From contig JBCCHV010000037.1 in NCBI GenBank assembly GCA_039028635.1, positions 1-64,000 of the forward strand: DNA of 64,000 bases. Direction: 5' to 3'. Positions 40,854 through 49,041 of this stretch are shown here, in pieces (the first letter of the stretch is position 1; every line of letters starts with the position of its first letter). The DNA comes from Acidobacteriota bacterium (GTDB lineage Bacteria > Acidobacteriota > Thermoanaerobaculia > Multivoradales > JBCCEF01). The notes under the pieces were generated by a model. The model searched no databases. It saw nothing but the letters and a program-made list of their open reading frames with translations, and was not told the DNA's origin. The translations under genes and the position numbers were made by a program.

Positions 40854-41722
40854 ATGATCGCCGCTTCGGCGCCGCGATGCTCGCCACCTTCCTGCTGACG
40901 ACCGCCCTGGCCTTTCCGGCCGGCGGCAAGGACGAGACGCGATCCAAGCTCGCCGCCAGCGCCGAGGAAGCCTTCTTCACCGCCTTCGTTCAGCGTCCGG
41001 AGAAGCCCGAAGCGGCACTGCCGACGCTGACGCTGGCCTGGCTGCGAGATCGCGACGATGGCCGCACCCAGCTCCTCCTCGGCCTCAACCACCTCTGGCT
41101 GGCGGCCGAAGGGAGCCGCGCCGACCCACGCACCATCGAGCATCTGCTGCTCGCCGAGCGCTTTCTCGCGATGGCCGCCGAGAGCCTGCCGGAGGATCGC
41201 CGCATCCCGAGCTGGCTGGTACCGGCGCGCCTTTTCCTCGCCACCGGCGACGAGCAGAAGGCCCTGGTCGGCGAGCTCGAGGCGGCCTATCGGGAGGATC
41301 CGGTCTTTCATTCCTTCACGATGGCGCTGCTCGGCTTCGATCAGCCGGTGTCGAGCCCGGCCTTCCAACGCGGGCTCGAGGCCCTCCGCCTGGCCGGCCA
41401 ACGGGCCGACCTCGATGGCGACGACCCGAGCGCCCAAAACCGGCCCCACTGGCCGCACAACGTCGAGGGGTTTCTGACCTTCTGGGCCGACTACGAGCTC
41501 AAGGCGGGCCATCAGGAGCGCTCGCATGAGCTGCTCTTGACCACCCGCGCCACCGAGTCCTTCGAGCGCTGGCCCTATCGCGAGGAGGTCGAAGATCGCC
41601 TCGCCAACCTAGAGCTCTACGGCCGCCTCTACGCCAACGACGATCCTGCCGACGATCCGCCGGGACTATTTGGCAACGGCAGCCAGGACATCTCCTGCCA
41701 GGCCTGCCATCGCGGCTCATGA
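40850..41722 (+). CDS. Exported helical-repeat protein with terminal CXXCH motif
   Basis: A 290-aa protein. The GTG overlaps the previous stop (GTGA). Signal peptide MLATFLLTTALAFPAGG. The body is helical with TPR-like segments (HLLLAERFLAMAAESLPEDR, SWLVPARLFLATGDEQKALVGEL). The last residues, DISCQACHRGS, contain CXXCH, which is a covalent haem c site; a single such site at the very C-terminus is unusual, and chance occurrence or a zinc/redox role is possible. Unknown function. Confidence 0.7.
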   Translation: MNDRRFGAAMLATFLLTTALAFPAGGKDETRSKLAASAEEAFFTAFVQRPEKPEAALPTLTLAWLRDRDDGRTQLLLGLNHLWLAAEGSRADPRTIEHLLLAERFLAMAAESLPEDRRIPSWLVPARLFLATGDEQKALVGELEAAYREDPVFHSFTMALLGFDQPVSSPAFQRGLEALRLAGQRADLDGDDPSAQNRPHWPHNVEGFLTFWADYELKAGHQERSHELLLTTRATESFERWPYREEVEDRLANLELYGRLYANDDPADDPPGLFGNGSQDISCQACHRGS

Positions 41723-41744
41723 AGGCCGCCCCGGCAAAGGGGTG

Positions 41745-41771
41745 CAGCGGCTCCCCGAGGCGGAGCCGCTG
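41745..41771. terminator. Terminator between convergent genes
   Basis: CAGCGGCTCC (41745-41754) and GGAGCCGCTG (41762-41771) form a perfect 10-bp stem with a 7-nt loop. It lies between the CXXCH gene and the convergent acyltransferase gene and could serve both. Confidence 0.65.
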
Positions 41772-41785
41772 TCAGCCCCTCGGAC

Positions 41786-42445
41786 CTACAACGCCGGGGC
41801 GACGGGCAGAGCTTCGAAGCTCTCTTGCATGCCAGCGACCACCTGGCGAAAGACCCGATCACGCCGGCGCGCCAGGCGGTGGTAGGCGCGCGCCAGATCG
41901 AGCACCAGGATGATCCGCACGCTGCTGCAGTCGAGCTCGCCATAGCGATGGGTACCGATGCGCTCGAAGCCGAGCACCCGCGTATGGAAGTCGAGGGGAC
42001 AGTGGGGATCGCTCTCGAAGACATCGGTGATGAAGTGGGTATAGCCGCGCTCGACGGTCTCCGCCACCGCTACCTTCATCAGTTGCAGAGCCACCTCGAT
42101 GCGCCGCCGGTACTTGGGAAGGATCATGAAGCGACCGATGTCGGCGAACCGTCGTCCCTCGAGCACCCGATCGAAGTCGATATCGCGTTCGAACTTGAAG
42201 TCGAGCTCCGGCGGCGCCTCGAGGGGCGGATCGTAGAACAACCGGATCACCCCCGCCGGCTCATCTCCGACGCGGCACAGAAACCACGACGACCGGACAT
42301 TGCTCTCGAGGTCGCGCGGGATCTCGTCGTCGGCGCGGCGAATCCACTGCTTCTCCTGCTGAAAGACCTGCTCCACCACGGCCACGGCGTCCGCCCGATC
42401 GGACGGGTTGAGGATCTTGACCACCGAGACTTCTCGACGACTCAT
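41786..42445 (-). CDS. GNAT-fold acyltransferase, FeeM/N-acyl amino acid synthase-like
   Basis: A 219-aa protein. FADIGRFMILPKYRRRIEVALQLMKVAVAETVERGYTHFITDVFES has the order of the acyl-CoA/acyl-ACP-binding loop of GNAT-like enzymes, and the N-terminal part (VEQVFQQEKQWIRRADDEIP) resembles AHL-synthase and FeeM-type proteins. FeeM-like enzymes make long-chain N-acyl amino acids, and in known cases they sit next to a PlsC-like acyltransferase, as here: the ATG overlaps the stop of the PlsC-like gene (ATGA). The assignment rests on motif reading and context. Plain GNAT acetyltransferase is the alternative. Confidence 0.65.
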   Translation of the reverse strand: MSRREVSVVKILNPSDRADAVAVVEQVFQQEKQWIRRADDEIPRDLESNVRSSWFLCRVGDEPAGVIRLFYDPPLEAPPELDFKFERDIDFDRVLEGRRFADIGRFMILPKYRRRIEVALQLMKVAVAETVERGYTHFITDVFESDPHCPLDFHTRVLGFERIGTHRYGELDCSSVRIILVLDLARAYHRLARRRDRVFRQVVAGMQESFEALPVAPAL

Positions 42446-43242
42446 GATGACCTCCCTGGATTGGGATCGCAGATGGTTTCGCGGAACGGATCCGCGAAGG
42501 GATAGCTTTTCGAGCTCAGGTCCGCCAGTCGGTCCATAACGCGATGCACCACGGCACGGGTCAGGGAGCTGGCCGGTTTGTCGGCCCCAGCAACCCGACG
42601 CCGCTCTTCAGCGAAGTCCAGAGGAGCGCCGATCCGAACCTGAAGGCGACCGACCTTGGGCATCCGGCCGAGACGACGGGCAGCCGGAAACTCGAGACCG
42701 ACCGGGACAACCGGGTTTGCGGTCTGCAGAATGAGGTGGGCGATGCCGGGGCGGCCCCGTCGCAGGGCCCGCGGATTGCGATTGCGGGTGCCTTCAGGGA
42801 ACAGTCCGACGGATGCCCCCGACGCCAGCCTCCGCCGACAGCTTTCCACCACCGAGTCGTGACGATGAGCCTGCCGGTACTCTTCCCAGAGTCCCCAGCG
42901 CGCCCGCTTGCCGTAGACGGGCACCGGATCGCCTTGCCGCAGCAGCCAGCCGAGCACCGGAATCTGCAGGAACATCCAATCGACCACGAAGTGCACCGAC
43001 CTACCGCGACGCAGCTTGAGCAGCGCCGCCGACACCGCCAACGTCTCGAAGCTGTTGTTGTGGTTGAAGACGAAGATCGCCGGCCCGGTGACGCCGTTCA
43101 GACGCTCGGCACCTTCGACCTCGATGCGCCGACCGAAGAGAGACAAGACCAGACGCGCCAGCACCCGGCGGCGCCGCGGCTCGAGAAGGGGAAGGGGCAC
43201 CTTCCAACCGTGCCACCCGCGCTGAAGAATCTTTTCGGCCAT
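42442..43242 (-). CDS. PlsC-like 1-acyl-glycerol-3-phosphate acyltransferase
   Basis: A 266-aa protein from the ATG at 43242 (a GTG at 43305 in frame would add 21 polar residues). It has the LPLAT domain: motif I is NHNNSFE, in which the usual HX4D is HX4E; motif II region is DPVPVYGKRARWG; motif III is GLFPEGTRNRN with motif IV VVPVGLEF. The Asp-to-Glu change at the catalytic box is worth noting. It is coupled with the downstream FeeM-like gene. Together they may make an acylated small molecule or modify a lipid (inference). Confidence 0.8.
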   Translation of the reverse strand: MAEKILQRGWHGWKVPLPLLEPRRRRVLARLVLSLFGRRIEVEGAERLNGVTGPAIFVFNHNNSFETLAVSAALLKLRRGRSVHFVVDWMFLQIPVLGWLLRQGDPVPVYGKRARWGLWEEYRQAHRHDSVVESCRRRLASGASVGLFPEGTRNRNPRALRRGRPGIAHLILQTANPVVPVGLEFPAARRLGRMPKVGRLQVRIGAPLDFAEERRRVAGADKPASSLTRAVVHRVMDRLADLSSKSYPFADPFRETICDPNPGRSS

Positions 43243-43363
43243 CGCACCGTTCCCGTTCGGGTTCCAACTTCGCCGATGCCCGGAAACATCAGGTGGCGGC
43301 GCCACGGCAAGTCGGTGACCGCCGGCCGAGATGACCCTCGACGTCGAGTTTCAGCCCAACAAA

Positions 43364-43392
43364 AAAAGAGCCGCGCGTAGCGCGGCTCTTTT
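43364..43392. terminator. Bidirectional intrinsic terminator
   Basis: AAAAGAGCCGCG (43364-43375), loop CGTAG, CGCGGCTCTTTT (43381-43392): a perfect 12-bp stem flanked by an A-run on the left and ending in a T-run on the right. It lies downstream of the leftward bactofilin-like gene and works best for that strand, where the A-run reads as T-run. Confidence 0.85.
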
Positions 43393-43471
43393 GATCCTCC
43401 AACTACCGAAGGCCGAGGCCGCCGATTCGGCGACCTACGACCTGGCAGCAGCGAGCGGGTGGGAGGTTGCC

Positions 43472-45280
43472 CTAGTCGGAACGGCGATCGTCGCCCTCTT
43501 CCTCCGCGGGCTCGCCATCTCCAGGTGACGGATCGGCCTCCGAGCCTTCGGCCCCGGAAGTCCCGTCGTCGGGGTCTCCCTTCTCCGGCGGGTCGTCGCC
43601 GCCCGAGCCGAGGTCCGTTTCACCCACCGCCGTGGACTCCGACCCGTCGTCGGACGGCTCGGCCCGAGGCGGCGGTTCGTCCGATGGCGGATCGTCGTCC
43701 GGGTCATCGTCGCCTCTATCGCCTTCGGAAGTGCTGAACAGGTCGTCCTCCGGTGGCGCGATCGGTGACAGGGGCTCGAAGGGCGGCGGCACGGGCGGAA
43801 TCGGCGGTGCGGTGACCGCCGTCGAAGCCTTCGGTCCGGCGCCAAAGCGGGTCAGGATGACGGCCCCGAGGCCGGCGGTCACGGCGATGTACTGCACCAC
43901 CGCTCCGAAGAAGATCAAGATGATGCCGAAGAACTCTGCCGGACCTCCCAGGAAGGAGAGGAAGGTCCCCAGGATCATCCAGATGTGCAGGGCTCCGACC
44001 CCCACCAGACAGGCCTTGAAGCCACTGCCCAGGCTCCAGCCGAAGCGCTCGGCGAGACGATCTGCGAGCCAGCGCGCCGACGCGGCGTAGCCGAACAGCA
44101 TGCCGATGGCGAACAGGAAACCGACCACCGGCAGCAAGACCAACAGCGGGATTCCGATCACCGAGATCACCAAGATCAGGGCCGCCACCACCGCCAGGGG
44201 CACGATCAGGATCTCCGCCAGGAAACCGGCCAGGGCCGACTGTCCGGGCTCGGTGCGCAACTTCTGCTCGACCCGCTCGAGAGGTCGTGAGGCGACGATG
44301 CCGCAGATCCAGACCAAGATGGTGACGAAGAAGGCCCACAGCACCTGGCCGAAGAAGTCCCCGAAGCGCCGCGAACGACCGCTGTAGCTGTGACGGCGCT
44401 CTTCGCGGTCGAAGTCGGTCGAGAAGCCGCTGCCGCCGAAGAAGCGCGCCATCGAGACCTCGGAGACCACGCCGCCGACCTGCGAGCCGCTCTCGCGCCG
44501 CACCCGGCCACCGACACTGGTGACGTTGCCCTCGACATCGGCATCGGAGCCAAGATAGACCGAGCCGCCGACGGACACCACTTCGCCGCCGACCTGGCCG
44601 TCGACGTGGACCGAGCCACCCACGGCGAGGACATCCTGCTCGACCTCACCATCGACGGTGACCTTGCCACCGATCGCGATGGCTTGCTCGGCATACTCTT
44701 CGGCGCGCACCTTGACGCCGCTGCCCAGGCTCACTCGCTGGCCGAGGTCGACTCGGGACGAGCGCCGCGAACCTTCTCGATCGCGATCCCGCACCACCGC
44801 ATCGCGATCGCTCTCGGACGTTTCGTCGACAACCGGTTCGTCGGCGGCGGCGACCTCCTCTTCGTCCGCCTCGACCGGCACCGCGGCCGCTTCAGCCAAC
44901 GGCTCCGGCGCCGGCGGCGACTCGAGGCCAAGGGTCACTCGCCGTTCGCGCGGCGACTGGCCGAGGAGCTCGAGGACCGGCGCGGCGAGGGGACCGAGAC
45001 GCTCTTCGAGCTCGTCGCGATCGACATCCTCGCCATCGATCGCCACCTGGTCGCCGATGATCTCGATGGCGCGCACCGAGGCGTCGTCGGCGCGCGGCCG
45101 CAGCAGCAGCCCCGAGCGGGTCGGTAGGGCCTCGAAGACCTCGACCGTCGCGGCACCGGAGAGCGGCGCCTCGACCGCCTGCGATTGCGCCGAGAGCGAG
45201 GCCGCCAGGGCGAACAGCAACAAAAAGCACGACAACGTCCGCACTCCTCGGTGCGGAACGGAACTATGCAGTACCGACAT
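43472..45280 (-). CDS. Membrane protein with bactofilin-like (polymer-forming) repeats and acidic tail
   Basis: A 602-aa protein; the ATG at 45280 follows GAGAGGAG. Order: signal peptide (LSCFLLLFALAASLSAQ), a short N-terminal domain, an acidic linker, then right-handed beta-type repeats AIAIGGKVTVDGEVEQDVLA, VGGSVHVDGQVGGEVVSV, and VGGSVYLGSDADVEGNVTSVGG, as in bactofilins and related polymer-forming proteins. Five to six membrane helices follow (about 300-470), then a long Asp/Glu/Pro/Gly-rich tail of about 110 residues. The beta repeats would be outside the cytoplasm. It is the third gene of an ECF sigma operon and overlaps the preceding gene by 17 bp. Likely an envelope stress-related membrane protein, unproven. 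Confidence 0.78.
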   Translation of the reverse strand: MSVLHSSVPHRGVRTLSCFLLLFALAASLSAQSQAVEAPLSGAATVEVFEALPTRSGLLLRPRADDASVRAIEIIGDQVAIDGEDVDRDELEERLGPLAAPVLELLGQSPRERRVTLGLESPPAPEPLAEAAAVPVEADEEEVAAADEPVVDETSESDRDAVVRDRDREGSRRSSRVDLGQRVSLGSGVKVRAEEYAEQAIAIGGKVTVDGEVEQDVLAVGGSVHVDGQVGGEVVSVGGSVYLGSDADVEGNVTSVGGRVRRESGSQVGGVVSEVSMARFFGGSGFSTDFDREERRHSYSGRSRRFGDFFGQVLWAFFVTILVWICGIVASRPLERVEQKLRTEPGQSALAGFLAEILIVPLAVVAALILVISVIGIPLLVLLPVVGFLFAIGMLFGYAASARWLADRLAERFGWSLGSGFKACLVGVGALHIWMILGTFLSFLGGPAEFFGIILIFFGAVVQYIAVTAGLGAVILTRFGAGPKASTAVTAPPIPPVPPPFEPLSPIAPPEDDLFSTSEGDRGDDDPDDDPPSDEPPPRAEPSDDGSESTAVGETDLGSGGDDPPEKGDPDDGTSGAEGSEADPSPGDGEPAEEEGDDRRSD

Positions 45281-45779
45281 GAGACCAACTCCTCTCATTG
45301 GCAATCAGAGTGGCGAGCATGCGGAGCGCAACGGCCGCCAACACCAACATCGCGACCAGAGCCGCCGCCACCGGCGGCGCCTCGGTCAAGGCGACGATGG
45401 CGCTCGAGAATCCTGCCGCCGCCTCCCACAGGTCGACGGCACTTGCCACCCAACGGGCCATGGAAACCACCAAAGCGCTGAAACCGTCGACCACACCGGC
45501 CAAGGTGACCCGGGTCGAAACCTGCTTCAGCACGGCGGGCAAGAGCCCGGTGCCGAGTCCCAAGAGCACCAGACAAGCGACCAGCGGCAGGTGCCAGCGC
45601 ACCCGCCGGGGAACCGCCGCCGCCAACACCCGGTCGGTGAACCCCGGCGGTGGCGCCAGCATCGGCAACGCCGCGAAGACCTCGAAGAAGGCTTCGTCGG
45701 CCTGCCCGCGGCGATCGGCGGCCTCGTGGGCCAGCCAGCGCTCGAGAGCGTCCGGTGCTGGAGTGTGTCGTCTCGTCAT
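45264..45779 (-). CDS. Small membrane protein, probable anti-sigma partner
   Basis: A 171-aa protein. The N-terminal about 60 residues are soluble (PDALERWLAHEAADRRGQADEAFFEVFAAL), then one to three hydrophobic helices (WHLPLVACLVLLGLGTGLLP; AALVAMLVLAAVALRMLATL). There is no HXXXCXXC zinc motif. The position directly after an ECF sigma gene, with a cytoplasmic N-domain followed by a membrane helix, fits an anti-sigma factor, but no sequence motif proves it. ATG with GAGGAC upstream. Overlaps the next gene by 17 bp. Confidence 0.6.
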   Translation of the reverse strand: MTRRHTPAPDALERWLAHEAADRRGQADEAFFEVFAALPMLAPPPGFTDRVLAAAVPRRVRWHLPLVACLVLLGLGTGLLPAVLKQVSTRVTLAGVVDGFSALVVSMARWVASAVDLWEAAAGFSSAIVALTEAPPVAAALVAMLVLAAVALRMLATLIANERSWSHVGTA

Positions 45780-45841
45780 CGCTCTTCAGTCCTCTCCACC
45801 GAGCCCTACGGGTGCGCCGGGACGCGGGTTTCGCCGGAAGC

Positions 45842-46447
45842 TCACGAGACGATGCCCTCGTGCCCCCAACCCTGCCCTTGGAGGATCGCCATCAGCTCCT
45901 TGCGCGCCCGATGGAGATGGGTTTTCACCGTCCCCATGGGAAGCCCGGTGATCTCCGCGATCTCCTGATAGGCCAGCCCCTCCTGGTAGCGCAAAACGAC
46001 GATCTCGCGATACTCCGAACGCAACGCCCCGACCGCCGATTCCAACGCCTGGGCGAGATCCCCGCGCTGCGCCAGCTCGTCCGGCGCCCGCTGACTGTCG
46101 TCGACCAAAACGCTCGCCAGATCGGCTTCGTCCGGTGACGGGTTCTCCAACGCCACCAGCGCCAGGCTCCGCCGGCGCATGTGGTCGAGGGTGGTGTTGT
46201 GCGCAACCTTGAACAGCCAACTCGAGAACTTTCTCTGCGGATCGTATCGGTCGAGCTTGCGGAATGCCTTGACGAAGGTCTCCTGCGCTAGATCTTCCGC
46301 CAACACCGGGTCCCGCACCATGCGAGCGATCAGGCTGTAGACCGGACGCTGAAAACGCAGCAGGAGCTGCCGGTAGGCCTCCTGCGATCCTGCGCGGGCG
46401 GCCGCCACCAGCTCGGCATCTTCGTTCCAAGGGCTCTGTTCGTTCAC
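45842..46447 (-). CDS. ECF RNA polymerase sigma factor, RpoE/SigW-like
   Basis: A 201-aa sigma factor. Region 2: DAELVAAARAGSQEAYRQLLLRFQRPVYSLI, EDLAQETFVKAFRKLDRYDP and SSWLFKVAHNTTLDHMRRR. Region 4: EYREIVVLRYQEGLAYQEIAEITGLPMGTVKTHLHRARKEL. GTG start. The next genes encode a probable anti-sigma protein and the bactofilin-like membrane protein; the three form an operon of ECF-type envelope control. Confidence 0.95.
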   Translation of the reverse strand: MNEQSPWNEDAELVAAARAGSQEAYRQLLLRFQRPVYSLIARMVRDPVLAEDLAQETFVKAFRKLDRYDPQRKFSSWLFKVAHNTTLDHMRRRSLALVALENPSPDEADLASVLVDDSQRAPDELAQRGDLAQALESAVGALRSEYREIVVLRYQEGLAYQEIAEITGLPMGTVKTHLHRARKELMAILQGQGWGHEGIVS

Positions 46448-46653
46448 TCCCGGGGCTCCGGCGCATTCTACGTCGGACGGCGTGCCGAGTTCGTCGCCAC
46501 CGAGGCCCGGTTAAACTCAGACTTCACCCGGCCGGGGTGCAGCGGCGACGATCCGCGCCCCAGCGCCGCTTCGATCATGGTCCCGAACCCTCACCGCGAG
46601 GGTCGCGGGCTGTCGGGCCGCTCGCCCCGCGCGACCGCCCAGGAGGAAGCCTC
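46448..46653. other. Divergent promoter region
   Basis: About 205 bp between the leftward ECF sigma gene and the rightward chalcone-isomerase-like gene. It should hold both promoters. I see no clear consensus boxes; GGAGGAAG before the right-hand ATG is the ribosome-binding site. Confidence 0.4.
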
Positions 46654-47208
46654 ATGCGTCGTGCTTTCCTTTGCGCCCTCATCGCCCTCACCCTCGCCCT
46701 GCCGGCCCAGGCCGGCAAGCTCGCCGGCGTGACCCTGCCGGAGACCGTCCAGGTGGAAGGCGAGACCCTCGATCTGAACGGCATGGGCCTGCGCACCCGG
46801 CTGTTCATCAAGGTCTATGTCGCGGGGCTCTATCTCGCCGAGAAGAGCTCTTCGGCCGAGCAGATTTTGGCGACCGACGGCGCCCGCCGCCTCGACATGC
46901 ACTTCCTGCGCAGTGTCGGCTCGGGCTCCATCTGCGGCGCCTGGAACGACAGCCTGGCGGCCAACAACAGCAACCCTTCGGCCGAGCTGAAGGGTCAGTT
47001 CGAGGACCTTTGCCAGTGGATGGAAGACGTCGAAAAGGGCGACACCATGGTGTTTTCCTACTCGCCGAGCAACGGCACCCGCATCGAGGTCAAGGGTCAG
47101 GAGAAGGGAGTGGTGGCCGGCAAGACCTTCGCCGACGCCCTGTTCGCGAGCTGGATCGGCGCCGAGCCGCCGAGCGCCGACTTCAAGAGCAGCCTACTCG
47201 GCAAGTAG
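46654..47208 (+). CDS. Exported chalcone-isomerase-like protein
   Basis: A 184-aa protein with signal peptide MRRAFLCALIALTLALPAQA. It reads GVTLPETVQVEGETLDLNGMGLRTRLFIKVYVAGLYL, which is characteristic of bacterial chalcone-isomerase-like proteins (CHI-like), followed by LDMHFLRSV and FADALFASWIGAEPP. These bacterial members are not known to act on chalcones; they probably bind a lipid or small ligand in the periplasm. AGGAGGAAG precedes the ATG. Stands alone. Confidence 0.87.
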   Translation: MRRAFLCALIALTLALPAQAGKLAGVTLPETVQVEGETLDLNGMGLRTRLFIKVYVAGLYLAEKSSSAEQILATDGARRLDMHFLRSVGSGSICGAWNDSLAANNSNPSAELKGQFEDLCQWMEDVEKGDTMVFSYSPSNGTRIEVKGQEKGVVAGKTFADALFASWIGAEPPSADFKSSLLGK

Positions 47209-47233
47209 GGACGGTCTCAGGCTCTTCGAGGAC

Positions 47234-47265
47234 AAAAAAAGAGAGGAGCGCCTTGTGCGCTCCTC
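47234..47265 (-). terminator. Intrinsic terminator for the leftward SGNH gene
   Basis: GAGGAGCGC (47243-47251) and GCGCTCCTC (47257-47265) form a 9-bp stem with a 5-nt loop. On the minus strand the stem is followed by a run of seven T (AAAAAAA on plus at 47234-47240). So it ends leftward transcription from the SGNH-hydrolase gene. Confidence 0.8.
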
Positions 47266-47390
47266 GTTGGGAGGGATGAGAGGAGGGTTACCTCCCCGTC
47301 GAGAAGAACAGTACCAGAATGAATAGCAACGTGTCAATATAGAAAAATCACAGACCTGCTGAAAGGATCATCCCCGAAACTCCACTTTCT

Positions 47391-49034
47391 TCACTCCAGA
47401 GCCAACTGCAGGCGCCGGAATCGAACCGTCCAGAGCTCGCCTTCGGGCAGACGCCGACCGAGGCGGAAGATCAGCTCGTTGCGGCCCGGTCGGGTTTCCA
47501 GCTCCAGCACCTGCTGAAGCCGATCACCGACGGCCAGGTAGCGCCCGGCCATCACCTTCTCGTCGTTGAAGACAAGGCGCACGGGCAGCTCCGGCCGCAG
47601 ACTCTCGAGGTCGAACTCGAGCTTCAGCGGGCGCTCGCCGTCGGCCTCGAAGACCACCCGCATGTCTGGCGCCCCACCGTAGTGCTCAGCGCGCCGCCAG
47701 AGGTTCCACAGTCGCCGGGCCGCCAGGGGATGGGCCTCTGGACTGAGTAGATCGACCTTCCAAGGGACCGCGGAAGGAGGCGCCGCGGTGGTGAGCTCGG
47801 CCCGCCGCAGGGACTCGAGCAGCAGGCTCGCCACCGCCCGATGGCCCTGACTGTTGAAGTGGCGGTCCCGCACCCGGTTGGGCGGATAGTAGTAATCGCG
47901 CGGCGCCAGCTCACCGGCCAGGATCTCGTCGCGCAACGCGATCACCTCGGCCCCCAAGCTGCGCAGCTCCCGCTCCACCCGGCGAGTGCCGTAGTCGGGC
48001 ACCAGCTCGACGCCGTCGCGAGCCTGGGGCCAGTCTCCGGCAGCCCCCTTGCGATCGAGCCAGACGGTCTCGAAGGTTCCCGGAAAGGGAACGACGACGG
48101 CATAAAAGGGAATGTCTCGCTCGGCGAGCAGCTCCGCCATGCGCTCGAAGATCGCCTCCGTCACCCGCCAGCCCTCGCGCACCGCCTTGGGCTGCCGCGC
48201 CTCGGGGATCAGGGAATACAGGTTGCTCTGGAACTCGAGCCCGGAGCCGGCGGCCCAGACCTCTTCCAGGGAGCGCCGGCGCCGACCATCGCCGAGTTGC
48301 GGATCGAACACCCCCAGCCGCGCCTCGGGACCGCGCAGCCACTGGTTTTCGACCAAGCCGAAGAGCCGCGAGGCGCGGCGTAGGGACGCCCGCCTAGGGT
48401 TGGCCCAGCTGCGACCCAGACGACCGTCGCCACGATGGACCAGATAGGGACGGTGGAAATCCTGCCGGCCGCAGGTGTAGATCTGCCGCAGATTGTTGTT
48501 GCACAGGTCGTTGAAGGGCAGCACCTGGAGCACGACGATGTCCGGCTCGAGAGCCAGCACCTGATGCTCGAGCACCAACAGCTGCTGCGCCGTCCCCCAG
48601 CCGGAGACGCCGTAGTTGAGCACCTCCCAGTCTTCGCCCGAGTCCCTCAGCCAGGTGGACAGCAGGCCGGCGAAGGTCTGATGTCGCGGATAGGCCGCCC
48701 CGAGGGCGTAGGAATCCCCCAGAATGGCGAGCCGCCGGCTGCCCGGCGCCTTGGCTCGGGCCGGCGCCGCCGCAGTGCCTTCGGGGCTCGCCGCCTCGCC
48801 CCGGTCGGGATGGCGAAAGCCGTCCGCCGCCACGCCATCGATGCAGTCGTCGTCGCGGCAGCGGGTCGCCGCGTCGAGGGTCCAGCCGTAGCGCGAGTGG
48901 TAGCGAAAGTGGGGGCTGGGATTGAGATCGAAGGCGGTCAGCCGCAGACCCAACTCGGCGACTCCCAGGGAAGCCGCCAGGGAGCCGAGGAGCAACAGCA
49001 GCCGCGCCCGCCAGCTCACCGGTTTTCGAGTCAT
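47391..49034 (-). CDS. SGNH/GDSL-family hydrolase, membrane-anchored
   Basis: A 547-aa protein from the ATG at 49034 (MTRKPVSWRARLLLLLGSLAASLGVAEL, a signal-anchor). The catalytic Ser is in LAILGDSYALGAA (block I, GDS), block II is NYGVSGWGTAQQL (Gly) and the last block is DRHFNSQGHRAVA (Asp and His). The C-terminal about 130 residues (LKLEFDLESLRPELPVRLVFNDE) look like a separate beta-domain. These enzymes deacetylate or hydrolyse carbohydrate esters, often of envelope polysaccharides. The gene lies 7 bp downstream of uppP and close to the rml genes, which suits a job in cell-surface glycans (inference). Confidence 0.85.
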   Translation of the reverse strand: MTRKPVSWRARLLLLLGSLAASLGVAELGLRLTAFDLNPSPHFRYHSRYGWTLDAATRCRDDDCIDGVAADGFRHPDRGEAASPEGTAAAPARAKAPGSRRLAILGDSYALGAAYPRHQTFAGLLSTWLRDSGEDWEVLNYGVSGWGTAQQLLVLEHQVLALEPDIVVLQVLPFNDLCNNNLRQIYTCGRQDFHRPYLVHRGDGRLGRSWANPRRASLRRASRLFGLVENQWLRGPEARLGVFDPQLGDGRRRRSLEEVWAAGSGLEFQSNLYSLIPEARQPKAVREGWRVTEAIFERMAELLAERDIPFYAVVVPFPGTFETVWLDRKGAAGDWPQARDGVELVPDYGTRRVERELRSLGAEVIALRDEILAGELAPRDYYYPPNRVRDRHFNSQGHRAVASLLLESLRRAELTTAAPPSAVPWKVDLLSPEAHPLAARRLWNLWRRAEHYGGAPDMRVVFEADGERPLKLEFDLESLRPELPVRLVFNDEKVMAGRYLAVGDRLQQVLELETRPGRNELIFRLGRRLPEGELWTVRFRRLQLALE

Positions 49035-49041
49035 CGGCGGC

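Noticed and set aside
41786-42445. Acyl-homoserine-lactone synthase
   Set aside because: No LuxR with an autoinducer-binding domain is near, and the residue pattern after the N-terminus fits FeeM-like/GNAT proteins better; called only as FeeM-like.
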